Positions 53,498 through 60,881 of a DNA stretch of 64,000 nt are shown here, piece by piece. The DNA is from Chryseobacterium geocarposphaerae (lineage in GTDB: Bacteria; Bacteroidota; Bacteroidia; Flavobacteriales; Weeksellaceae): positions 992,001-1,056,000 of the forward strand of contig NZ_PGFD01000001.1 of the NCBI RefSeq assembly GCF_002797535.1, in the 5' to 3' direction. A program made the position numbers and the translations under genes. How positions within the stretch are numbered: position 1 is the first letter of the stretch; every line of letters begins with the position of its first letter. The notes below the pieces were generated by a model. That model searched no databases and was not told the origin of the DNA. It saw only the letters and a program-made list of their open reading frames with translations.

Positions 53498-53788
53498 AAA
53501 GTTGTCGGGTTACAAACAGGATTGTTTTAAACTAATGTAAAATGCATTTGGTTTAAAACAGATTGCAGGAGATAAAACACAAAGTTATTTGGTTACAAAA
53601 AGGGTTGTTTTAAACTAATGTAAAATGCATTTTGTTCCAAACAAGTTTGCGGGAAACAAAATGCAAAGTTGTCTGGTTACAAACAGGATTGTTTTAAACT
53701 AATGTAAAATGCATTTTATTCCAAACAAGTTTGCGGGAAACAAAATGCAAAGTTGTCTGGTTGCAAAACAGTTGTTTTTAAACTAAAA
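53498..53788. repeat. 84-bp tandem repeat, about 3.5 copies
   Basis: Units at 53498-53580 (83 bases), 53581-53664, 53665-53748 and a partial one from 53749. Each begins AAAGTTGTCTGGTTACAAA (with variants) and holds GTTTTAAAC, TGTAAAATGCAT and an inverted pair TGCATTTTGTT / AACAAAATGCA. Units 2 and 3 are nearly identical; unit 1 has drifted. It fills the space between the SRPBCC-like gene and the bicupin promoter. No open frame runs through it. Confidence 0.9.
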
Positions 53789-53818
53789 AAAATCACTGGA
53801 TGAACCCCAATGATTTTA
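53787..53818 (-). terminator. Terminator of the SRPBCC-like gene
   Basis: AAAATCACTGG pairs with CCAATGATTTT (one mismatch) just downstream of the 53839 stop on the minus strand. Confidence 0.65.
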
Positions 53819-53838
53819 ATTAATATATCATGTTGATT

Positions 53839-54396
53839 TTAAAAAGGCTGATTGTATTTGCCTGTCAATGCTTTGTTTTCGATACTTTTTGCAAAGTTAG
53901 GTGTTTCTTCGTGGTTATGAGCGTCGGAAGCAGCTTGTCTTGATGCGGCTGCATCAGCAAGATTTACATTGTGTTCTTTTAGATATTCAAACATTTCCGG
54001 CGTTGCCGTTGCGTGAATTTCGTTGGTGTACAAAGTCGTGCTGTCATCAATTTTTGTCGCTTTCAGTTCCCATAAAACCTGAACTTTCGTTCTTCCGTTT
54101 TTGGTAATGGAATCGGAGATTGATAACATTCTGCAGTAATCCGGGCGATAAGCTGTGGCTACATAATGCTGAACCATCAAAGCATCTCCGATTGTTTCAA
54201 CATTTAGCGAAACCGGTTCGCCGTCGAAAGTGGTAGAAATAGCTGCTCCTATGTGCTGGGTTGAGCATCTTTGATATTCGGCATCGGGTAAATTTAATAA
54301 CCAATCTGCGATGTTAACTTTTTCGAATGGTGTATTGATAATAGCGGTTACGCTTGAGTGAGACAATGCGTTTTCCGGTGTTTGTAGAATTTCCAT
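53839..54396 (-). CDS. Unrecognised protein, possibly SRPBCC (START-like) fold
   Basis: 185 aa, no signal peptide. The pattern of an N-terminal SVTAIINTPFEKVNIADWLLNLPDAEYQRCS, then alternating strands (SLNVETIGDALMVQHYV, KVQVLWELKATKIDD, STTLYTNEIHATATPEM) suggests an SRPBCC-like lipid or ligand binding fold, but I do not recognise the family. The C-terminus is polar and Ala/His/Asn-rich. It stands as a single gene with the 27-bp-element promoter (site 2), so it belongs with the bicupin operon and Dps in regulation. Confidence 0.65.
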   Translation of the reverse strand: MEILQTPENALSHSSVTAIINTPFEKVNIADWLLNLPDAEYQRCSTQHIGAAISTTFDGEPVSLNVETIGDALMVQHYVATAYRPDYCRMLSISDSITKNGRTKVQVLWELKATKIDDSTTLYTNEIHATATPEMFEYLKEHNVNLADAAASRQAASDAHNHEETPNFAKSIENKALTGKYNQPF

Positions 54397-54434
54397 AATG
54401 TTTTGGTTTTAATTGTTTGTATTAATTGATGATG

Positions 54435-54500
54435 TAAAGCTACAGGCAACTCAATGGAAAATCAACTGGAGTTCGATGAACAGGCGAAAACTGTCGTTGG
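54435..54500 (-). promoter_or_regulatory. Promoter with 27-bp element, SRPBCC-like gene (site 2)
   Basis: Element at 54474-54500 (plus-strand ends CGATGAACAGG and GTCGTTGG). TAGCTTTA at 54435-54442 on the minus strand. Gap 31 bases. Confidence 0.75.
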
Positions 54501-54556
54501 ATGCGTACTTATATTTATTAACGAATAGAAAGAAATAGTAACTTTAATATATATCA

Positions 54557-54627
54557 CTTTTGTCATTCCGTAGGAATCTAAATTATTATTTAAATACTTT
54601 GTTGAGATTCCTACGGAATGACAAAAG
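54557..54627. repeat. Interspersed inverted repeat, GTCATT family, copy C
   Basis: Perfect 23-base arms (54557-54579 and 54605-54627; outer ends CTTTTGTCATTCCG, inner ends AGGAATCT) around a 25-base A/T loop. The best-preserved copy. Confidence 0.85.
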
Positions 54628-54650
54628 CGAGAAGCCTTTATTATAAACAA

Positions 54651-54679
54651 AAAAATCACTGCATTTTACAGTGATTTTT
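54651..54679 (-). terminator. Terminator of the kinase/OYE/monooxygenase operon
   Basis: AAAAATCACTG pairs perfectly with CAGTGATTTTT around CATTTTA. Confidence 0.85.
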
Positions 54680-54691
54680 ATATGATTAATA

Positions 54692-55240
54692 CTATTTAAA
54701 AAGCCATTTTCTGATCAGCTTTGTATAATTAGGCATTACAACAAAAACCATCAGGAAGACAATACATCCTGAAATCAGAAGTCCGTCTGAATAATGATTA
54801 GCAGGAATTTTTAACAACCTTAAAAAGGGGAGAAGTACCAATGGAATCAGCAATGACAAAGGATAAATGGCTGACCAGGTTACTAGAAACTGCTTCCAAC
54901 GTACAGGAACCTTTGTTTCATTTTCGGTTTCAAAAAGAAAATCTAGCCCGGATTTTATTTTATAATAGTCATTTTTTCTGAACAGTGGTGCAGCTTTGTC
55001 AATGAGTCTTTTACGGGCATCAGAATCCATCCAGCTTCGGAGATTTTCAATCGTATCAAATCTGATAATAACAGTATAGACAAAGGTAAGACCTTTAATT
55101 GGACGTACAATCTGATGGTCTATGAAACCTTTTGAATCTCGGGTTAAAGGAACAATTTCATCCAGCCATTGTTCGTATTCCTGCTGTTTTCCATCCAGGA
55201 TATGATGTGAAATTACTACGGATGCACCTTGATTTTCCAT
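54692..55240 (-). CDS. Antibiotic-biosynthesis-monooxygenase-domain membrane protein
   Basis: 182 aa. The first about 100 residues form an ABM-type dimeric alpha/beta barrel (SVVISHHILDGKQQEYEQWLDEIVPLTRDSKGFIDHQIVRP, TIENLRSWMDSDARKRLI). Two membrane helices follow (LVTWSAIYPLSLLIPLVLLPF; GLLISGCIVFLMVFVVM). This ABM-plus-two-helices layout is a known family without a firm function; cofactor-free quinol oxidation is typical for the soluble domain. It is downstream of an old-yellow-enzyme gene by 21 bases. Confidence 0.85.
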   Translation of the reverse strand: MENQGASVVISHHILDGKQQEYEQWLDEIVPLTRDSKGFIDHQIVRPIKGLTFVYTVIIRFDTIENLRSWMDSDARKRLIDKAAPLFRKNDYYKIKSGLDFLFETENETKVPVRWKQFLVTWSAIYPLSLLIPLVLLPFLRLLKIPANHYSDGLLISGCIVFLMVFVVMPNYTKLIRKWLFK

Positions 55241-55261
55241 ATCATCAGTTTTTTTACAAAT

Positions 55262-56320
55262 TTAAAAGGCTCTTTTGTATTGCCAAGGGATTTCTGTATC
55301 AAGCTCCAGTTCGATTGCAGAGTGAATTGCAAAATAAGGATCTCTCAAATGCTCTCTTGCAATGATAACCAGGTCTGCTTTGTTGTCGCTGATAATTTCG
55401 TTAGCTTGTTTTGCAGACGTGATCATTCCGACAGCGCCTGTTAAAAGCCCTGTTTTTTCTTTAATAGCAGTAGCAAAAGGAATCTGATAACCCGGAAAAA
55501 CTCTGTCTTTGCTTACATTGGTAAAGCCACCGCCTGATGCGGTAATAAAATCTACACCTTCCTTTTTAAGGATTTCTGCAAGCCGGATGCTGTTATCAAG
55601 TGTCCAGCTTTCCTCGGTTTCTACATAATCTACAGCAGAGATTCTTACAAGTAAAGGCATTGTTTCAGGAATCACTTTTCTCACTTCCTGAACAGTTTCC
55701 ACTAAAAAGCGGATTCGGTTTTCAAAACTTCCACCGTATTCATCTGTTCTTTTATTGATTAATGCTGAATAAAACTGATGAAAAAGATAACCGTGTCCTG
55801 CGTGAAGCTCAATCGTATCAAAACCAGCTTCCACCGCTCTTACAGCAGCTTGGGCAAACTTATTTTTAAGCTCCTGAATTTCTGCAACGGATAACTCTTG
55901 AGGAATCACTCCGTTAATTTCTGTGGGTGAGGAACACTTTACAATCCATCCGCCTTCTTCTACAGTAAGAGGTTTCATTCTTTCGTTGGGATGCTTTAGG
56001 CTTCCTTTTCCTCCGGAATGCCAAAGCTGAATCCCTATTTTAGCATTCTGCTCGTGGACAAAACCCACAATGTTTTTCCAGGCATTTTGCTGCTCGTCGT
56101 TCCAGATTCCCACATCGCTTAAAGTGGCTAAACCCTCGGGAGAAACGGCGGTGCATTCGGTAAGGATAAGACCGGCGCCACCGACAGCACGGCTTCCTAA
56201 ATGGACAAGATGCCAGTTACCGGGAATTCCGTTTTTTGCGCTGTACTGCTGCATGGGAGATAATACAATCCTGTTTTTAAGTTCAAGACTGCGTAGTTGT
56301 ATAGGACTAAATAAATTCAT
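55262..56320 (-). CDS. NADH:flavin oxidoreductase, old yellow enzyme family (YqjM-like)
   Basis: 352 aa. FMN-dependent ene-reductase. Motifs: RIVLSPMQQYSAKNGIPGNWHLVHLGSRAVGGAGLILTE (thermophilic-like OYE start), the substrate-binding pair in ELHAGHGYLFHQFYS (His...), YGGSFENRIRF and IIAREHLRDPYFA. Where YqjM has the redox-tuning Cys in SPMCMYS, this protein has Gln. It may reduce reactive enones or nitro compounds under stress. Starts three bases after the kinase stop. Confidence 0.92.
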   Translation of the reverse strand: MNLFSPIQLRSLELKNRIVLSPMQQYSAKNGIPGNWHLVHLGSRAVGGAGLILTECTAVSPEGLATLSDVGIWNDEQQNAWKNIVGFVHEQNAKIGIQLWHSGGKGSLKHPNERMKPLTVEEGGWIVKCSSPTEINGVIPQELSVAEIQELKNKFAQAAVRAVEAGFDTIELHAGHGYLFHQFYSALINKRTDEYGGSFENRIRFLVETVQEVRKVIPETMPLLVRISAVDYVETEESWTLDNSIRLAEILKKEGVDFITASGGGFTNVSKDRVFPGYQIPFATAIKEKTGLLTGAVGMITSAKQANEIISDNKADLVIIAREHLRDPYFAIHSAIELELDTEIPWQYKRAF

Positions 56321-56323
56321 TGT

Positions 56324-58546
56324 TTAAGATTTAATATTTTGTAATTGATGTAAAAATTTTTCAGCTTCTGAAAGTGATGATGTGATAATACTCTGTACCA
56401 TTTTCAAAGCTTCTGCTGATTGCTGGTTTTGTGCGGAAGTCATTTCCAAAAACTCCAGTTTTTCTTCTAATAAAGGTAATAATCCCATGATGGCAACACT
56501 GGATTTCAGATCATGCGCTCTCAGTTTTACAATCGTAAAATCTGCGTTTTCATAAGCCGATTCCATTTCCTGAATATGATACGGAATTTTGTCTAAAAAC
56601 TGCTGTGTGACAGTTCTTTCAAAATCTTTGTCACCATTGCTGATAGACTTCATGTAAGTAAGATCAATATATTGATAAACAGTAACTTCTTCTTTAATTT
56701 CTGCTTCCTTATTTTTATCTTTTTTTAATCCGAAACCTGAAATTAATTTAAATAATTCATCTTCATTGACCGGTTTGGAAATATATTCGTTCATGCCTCG
56801 GCTCAGGCATTTTTCTCTTTCTCCAGCCAATGCGTGTGCGGTCATTGCAATAATTGGAAGGTTCAGGTTCAATTCTTCACGGATTTTTTGTGTTGCAGTA
56901 TAGCCGTCCATTTGTGGCATCTGAATGTCCATTAAAACCAGATCGCAATCATTATTTTTAAGATATTCTACTGCTTCCAGACCGTTGTTTGCAGTGTCAA
57001 AATCGATGTTCCATTGCGATAGTAGATGTTTCATCAGACTTTGATTGATCGCATTATCATCCACGACCAAAACTTTCAAAGGTGTATTGGATCTATCTTT
57101 AAAATATTGTGTATCCACTGCAGGAATTACGTTAATCTGTTCTCCCGCAATGGCATAAGGAATGTAAAAATGAAAAGTCGTGCCCTTTCCCTGTTCGCTC
57201 ATTACCTCAATGTCCCCATTTTGCAATTGAATTAAACTTTTCACAATGGATAAGCCAAGTCCGGTTCCGCCATAATTTCTTGTTGTAGAATCTTCGCCCT
57301 GGTTGAATCTTTCAAAGACTTCGCTAAGTTTTTCTTTATCGATTCCAATTCCTGTATCTGAGACTTTAAAACCTACAACAACTTCATTTTCAGTTTGATG
57401 CTTATTGTAGATCTCAATAGTAATGCGCCCCTGATGTGTAAATTTAATAGCATTTCCAATGAGGTTAACCAAAATCTGAGTGAGTCTCGTTGCATCACCA
57501 TTTAAAGTGTCGGGAATAGATGGATCTATTTTGCTGGAGATCGTTAATCCTTTTTCTTTGGCACGCTCCACAAAAAATGTTTCTACCGAATTCACCAACC
57601 CATTGATACTGAATATTCCTTTGGTGATACGCATCATTCCGGCTTCGATTTTTGATAAATCCAGGATATCATTGATAATGGCCATCAGATTTTCTCCTGA
57701 GCGTTGAATGGATGATACAAATTCTTTTGAAGTTTCATCCAATGGTCTTTTCTGCAAAAGGTTCGTAAAGCCCAAGATTCCGCTCAGAGGTGTTCTGATT
57801 TCGTGGCTCATATTGGCTAAAAAATTTTCTTTGGTCTGTGCGGCAACCGAAGCTTTTTTCTCCGCAACATCCAATTCCTGGATCAGCAATCTTTGACGTT
57901 TAAACTGGCGAAGAATATGATAGCCAACGATAGATCCGCTTAAGATCAAAAGAATCAGCAAGGAAATATCATACAATCTGGCTTTCTGTCCCATTTCCTC
58001 GTTTTTTTTGCTGAGATCTACCATATGAATTTTTCGACTTTCATAGATCTTTGCGGTAATAGAAGTGATTTCGTTCGATATTTTTCTGGCTCTTGGATTA
58101 GCAATGGAAGTCTGATCGTCCATATTTCCGAGGGTATGATAACGAAGCAATAATTTGTCCTTCGTTGTTTTCTTGTCCATCGCGAGAATACTCAATCGGT
58201 GAATTAATCTTTCTTCTTCCGCATCGGCATTGTCTTTGGAAAGGGAATCTAAAAAGTTTTCTATCTGATTGATCTTTTGGTCGATTCCTTCAAGGTGAGT
58301 GGTGTCATTGGTTGCAATGGAGGCTCTGATTCTGCTTTCAACGCCTAAAATATCACGGTCAATTTCACGCAAATGGTTGCTTGAACGTAATTCTTCGAGA
58401 AGTTTGTTATTGTTACGGATAAGTTCCTTCGTATTTTGGGCTGAATTGATCTGAACTGCAATCAATAGGAGAGACCCCGCAATAAATGTGAGGATGATAA
58501 AATAGCTGAAGCGCTTGTTGTTCATTACTGAGGATATCTTTTTCAT
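56324..58546 (-). CDS. Hybrid sensor histidine kinase with receiver and Hpt domains
   Basis: 740 aa. Membrane helices at about 13-32 and 191-211 enclose a 155-residue helical sensor. HisKA with His248 (ANMSHEIRTPLSG), HATPase (NAIKFTHQGR, DTGIGID, GGTGLGLSI), a receiver domain with Asp540 (LVLMDIQMPQMDGY), and a C-terminal Hpt with His678 (KLRAHDLKSSVAIMG). It is built for a His-Asp-His-Asp relay, and the LytTR response regulator upstream (58787-59482) is the likely final acceptor. It heads an operon with the old-yellow-enzyme and ABM-domain genes. Confidence 0.93.
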   Translation of the reverse strand: MKKISSVMNNKRFSYFIILTFIAGSLLLIAVQINSAQNTKELIRNNNKLLEELRSSNHLREIDRDILGVESRIRASIATNDTTHLEGIDQKINQIENFLDSLSKDNADAEEERLIHRLSILAMDKKTTKDKLLLRYHTLGNMDDQTSIANPRARKISNEITSITAKIYESRKIHMVDLSKKNEEMGQKARLYDISLLILLILSGSIVGYHILRQFKRQRLLIQELDVAEKKASVAAQTKENFLANMSHEIRTPLSGILGFTNLLQKRPLDETSKEFVSSIQRSGENLMAIINDILDLSKIEAGMMRITKGIFSINGLVNSVETFFVERAKEKGLTISSKIDPSIPDTLNGDATRLTQILVNLIGNAIKFTHQGRITIEIYNKHQTENEVVVGFKVSDTGIGIDKEKLSEVFERFNQGEDSTTRNYGGTGLGLSIVKSLIQLQNGDIEVMSEQGKGTTFHFYIPYAIAGEQINVIPAVDTQYFKDRSNTPLKVLVVDDNAINQSLMKHLLSQWNIDFDTANNGLEAVEYLKNNDCDLVLMDIQMPQMDGYTATQKIREELNLNLPIIAMTAHALAGEREKCLSRGMNEYISKPVNEDELFKLISGFGLKKDKNKEAEIKEEVTVYQYIDLTYMKSISNGDKDFERTVTQQFLDKIPYHIQEMESAYENADFTIVKLRAHDLKSSVAIMGLLPLLEEKLEFLEMTSAQNQQSAEALKMVQSIITSSLSEAEKFLHQLQNIKS

Positions 58547-58591
58547 AAGTCTGTTATATTGACTTTAAAATTATTGTTGACCACCCCGTCA

Positions 58592-58630
58592 AAAATTCTT
58601 CGAATTTTCGCCACCCCTCCAAAAGAGGGG
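58592..58630. repeat. Composite intergenic repeat with two hairpins
   Basis: AAAATTC-TTC-GAATTTT (58592-58608) and CCCCTC-CAAAA-GAGGGG (58614-58630) lie side by side; together with the following GC-richer stretch up to copy D they form a composite repeat block between the regulator and kinase genes. The wording resembles intergenic repeats I associate with Chryseobacterium genomes. Confidence 0.6.
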
Positions 58631-58687
58631 AATTTTTGCATTGCAATTGGAACGGCGAATTGTTTCAGCCCGGCTTGAGCGGAGCTC

Positions 58688-58751
58688 TTTTTGTCATTGC
58701 GATTGCTGAATAGTTCAACAGATTGCTTCACTTCGTTCGCAATGACAAAAA
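58688..58751. repeat. Interspersed inverted repeat, GTCATT family, copy D
   Basis: Perfect 15-base arms TTTTTGTCATTGCGA (58688-58702) and TCGCAATGACAAAAA (58737-58751). The arm differs from copy C after GTCATT, so it is a sub-family. Confidence 0.8.
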
Positions 58752-58786
58752 AGCGGGAGCGGAAGGCGGATTAAGCTGCCCAAATC

Positions 58787-59482
58787 CTAAAAAACATTCA
58801 TTCTCGTATTGAGTGCTTTTCTGTATGCATCTGCAACAGGAATGAATTTTCCGTTAATCATAATTCCGCCGTCCTGAAGCGTATCAATTTTACCGACAGA
58901 AACGATGTAAGATCGATGAACTCTGATGAAATAATCTTTCGGTAGACGTTCTTCCGCCGTTTTCATCTTGCCGTGGATAGCAAACATTTTTTCTCTTGTA
59001 TAGAACTTAACGTAGTCGCCCATTGCTTCTGCATACAAAATATCATCCAGTTTCAGGCGTCTTGTAATATTGGAATCCCGTACGAAAAGAAACTCGTCTT
59101 TTGTGATTTCTACATTTTCCTTTCGGCTTTCAAGAATAGCCTGTGCTTTGCTAACTGCCTGTAAAAATCTTGCCGGCATCACAGGTTTTAACAGGTAATC
59201 TGCGATATTAAGTTCAAAAGCTTCGAGTGCATATTCTTTATTAGATGTAGTGAAAATGATGATCGTTTCTTTTCCTGAGAGATTTTTGGTGAGTTCTATC
59301 CCTGACATTTCAGGCATTTCGATGTCTAAGAAAATTAGATCAACAGGATGGGTCTGCAGATAATTGTAAGCTTCAATCGCGTTGGAAAATTCATTGACAA
59401 TTGTAAGACTCGGAATTTGTTTTGCCAAATGTGATAATGTTGTTCTTGCAATGTCGTTGTCATCGACGATTAAAGCTTTCAT
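58787..59482 (-). CDS. LytTR family response regulator
   Basis: 231 aa. Receiver domain with Asp53 (LIFLDIEMPEMSG) and conserved Lys in DYLLKPV; C-terminal LytTR DNA-binding domain (LYAEAMGDYVKFYTREKMFAIHGKMKTAEERLPKDYFIRVHRSYIVS). LytTR domains bind repeated GTT-containing sites and usually activate. It lies directly upstream of the hybrid kinase gene (240 bases of repeat DNA between) and downstream of Dps. Confidence 0.93.
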   Translation of the reverse strand: MKALIVDDNDIARTTLSHLAKQIPSLTIVNEFSNAIEAYNYLQTHPVDLIFLDIEMPEMSGIELTKNLSGKETIIIFTTSNKEYALEAFELNIADYLLKPVMPARFLQAVSKAQAILESRKENVEITKDEFLFVRDSNITRRLKLDDILYAEAMGDYVKFYTREKMFAIHGKMKTAEERLPKDYFIRVHRSYIVSVGKIDTLQDGGIMINGKFIPVADAYRKALNTRMNVF

Positions 59483-59507
59483 AGGGATAGTTATTTATGA
59501 TTTTACA

Positions 59508-59539
59508 CAAATATAATTATTCCTTTTTTCTTTTCCCAA
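59508..59539 (-). promoter_or_regulatory. Promoter of the LytTR regulator gene
   Basis: Minus strand TTG (59537-59539), 21 bases, TATATTTG (59508-59515). Exact -7 box; -33 part is weak. It lacks the 27-bp element. Confidence 0.55.
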
Positions 59540-60013
59540 TTATCTGAAATATGAACGGATCATCCAGGCCATTTCTTCGTGGGTTTCCATCAATCCCGTA
59601 ATGAAATCGCTGGTTCCGTAATCTTTGAATTCTTCGGCAAAAGGGGTGATGTTTCCTCGTAGGAATTCAATGATGCTTTCGTGGTCGCTCAACAGGTCTT
59701 TCATATAGCCTAAACCGTCGTTGGTTCTGTCGCTGTATTCTGTAAGATGGGTTAATTCAAGATAGATTTTCATTGTTGCAGGGGCATAATGTCCTATTTT
59801 ACGCATACGTTCTGCAACGCTGTCAATCAGTTCATCCAATTGTTTGTATTGCTCTTCGAAAAAAATGTGATTGGCGTGGAAATTATCTCCGGTGACATTC
59901 CAGTGTGCGTTTCTTGTTTTGATATAAAGTACAGTTTCATCAGCTAAAAGTTTTGCCAATTGATCTGCAACAGCTTGTGTGTTTTTTTCTGTAATTCCGA
60001 TTTTTGTTTTCAT
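59540..60013 (-). CDS. dps: Dps family DNA-protection ferritin
   Basis: 157 aa. Iron storage and DNA protection under peroxide or starvation. Ferroxidase motif RNAHWNVTGDNFHANHIFFEEQYKQLDELIDSVAERMRKIG carries the His, Asp and Glu ligands at the dimer interface. The end AWMIRSYF is typical. Normal length; its promoter carries the 27-bp element (site 3). Confidence 0.95.
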   Translation of the reverse strand: MKTKIGITEKNTQAVADQLAKLLADETVLYIKTRNAHWNVTGDNFHANHIFFEEQYKQLDELIDSVAERMRKIGHYAPATMKIYLELTHLTEYSDRTNDGLGYMKDLLSDHESIIEFLRGNITPFAEEFKDYGTSDFITGLMETHEEMAWMIRSYFR

Positions 60014-60048
60014 AATAGTGAGATTTAAGTTGTTCTTTTTTGATGATA

Positions 60049-60114
60049 TAAAGTTCGGATGGAATGTTGCTGAATTGAGAGATTTTTCGGTGAACGGGCA
60101 AAATGAGTCGTTGA
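60049..60114 (-). promoter_or_regulatory. Promoter with 27-bp element, Dps gene (site 3)
   Basis: Element at 60088-60114 (plus-strand ends CGGTGAACGGG and GTCGTTGA). A weaker -7 box GAACTTTA at 60049-60056 on the minus strand. Gap 31 bases, as at sites 1 and 2. Confidence 0.72.
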
Positions 60115-60509
60115 ATGGGATATAAAGATGTTGAATTTATTATGTAGGCAATTTTAAATAGCAGTGCTATTATAGATTATGGGTCATAAATACAATTTAA
60201 CATAATATAAATTATAGGATTTTTATAATCTGAATATGGGAGAGTTTACTTTGCTATTTTCCGCACTTTTCTATTTTCGAGAAGCCCTCTTTTCTATTTG
60301 GTACAAACTTTATTTCCTCCAATCATTTTCTTCAATATTTTAAAAACTGCTGAGATTCCGCTGTACGATTTAAGCTCGGGAAAAACTCGGTATATTAAAA
60401 ACTGGATTACTTATAGTTTAGTTTTGAATAATATTATAGCATTGTGTAAACTCACAGCAATCTGTCAAAATTTAAAATTTAATAAAAAAAATCATCAATA
60501 AAATTTGCG
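60115..60509. other. AT-rich gap between Dps promoter and ArsR gene
   Basis: No convincing gene. A 67-codon open frame (60298-60501) has no recognisable domain, no promoter box, and biased AT-driven residues. A short palindrome TAGCAGTGCTA lies near 60162. Otherwise nothing seen. Confidence 0.5.
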
Positions 60510-60551
60510 TAGCCAAATAACTTCATTTAAATTTATAGTCAAATAACTACA
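60510..60551 (+). promoter_or_regulatory. Direct-repeat operator of the ArsR gene
   Basis: TAGCCAAATAACTTCA (60510-60525) and TAGTCAAATAACTACA (60536-60551) match at 14 of 16 positions and are 26 bases apart. The second also reads as an inverted TAGT-N6-ACTA and ends two bases before the ATG. Likely autoregulatory sites. Confidence 0.6.
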
Positions 60552-60553
60552 CA

Positions 60554-60877
60554 ATGAATTTAAGACGAGATGTATTTCAGGCCATTGCAGATCCTACCAG
60601 AAGATCCATATTGATGTTGGTTGCCACTCAATCTATGACAGCTGGTGCAATTGCTTCGAATTTTGATACTGCAAGACCTACTGTTTCAAAACATCTTCAA
60701 ATCCTTACAGAATGTGAATTATTAAGATCTGAACAAAACGGCCGTGAGATTATCTACCATTTAAGCCCTGCAAAAATGAAAGAAATTGCAGACTTTATCG
60801 AGCCCTTCCGCAAAATGTGGGACGACAGATTTAACAAGCTTGAAGACCTGATGAAAAGTTACCAATCAAAAAAATAG
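60554..60877 (+). CDS. ArsR family repressor
   Basis: 107 aa winged helix: [65 protein letters not shown]. No metal-binding cysteines of the classic ArsR box are present; this subgroup is typically paired with an SRPBCC protein, as here (next gene four bases on). Confidence 0.92.
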   Translation: MNLRRDVFQAIADPTRRSILMLVATQSMTAGAIASNFDTARPTVSKHLQILTECELLRSEQNGREIIYHLSPAKMKEIADFIEPFRKMWDDRFNKLEDLMKSYQSKK

Positions 60878-60881
60878 AAAT

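Noticed and set aside
53498..53788. CRISPR array
   Set aside because: Units are contiguous 84-bp tandem copies without spacers, and no cas gene is near.
54462..54659. 65-codon minus-strand frame
   Set aside because: Overlaps the 27-bp element and GTCATT copy C; no coding signs.
58543..58731. 62-codon frame on the minus strand
   Set aside because: It reads through the composite repeat block (hairpins and GTCATT arm). Its protein has no domain and arises from repeat sequence.
60298..60501. 67-codon frame between Dps and ArsR
   Set aside because: No promoter box, no domain, AT-driven composition.
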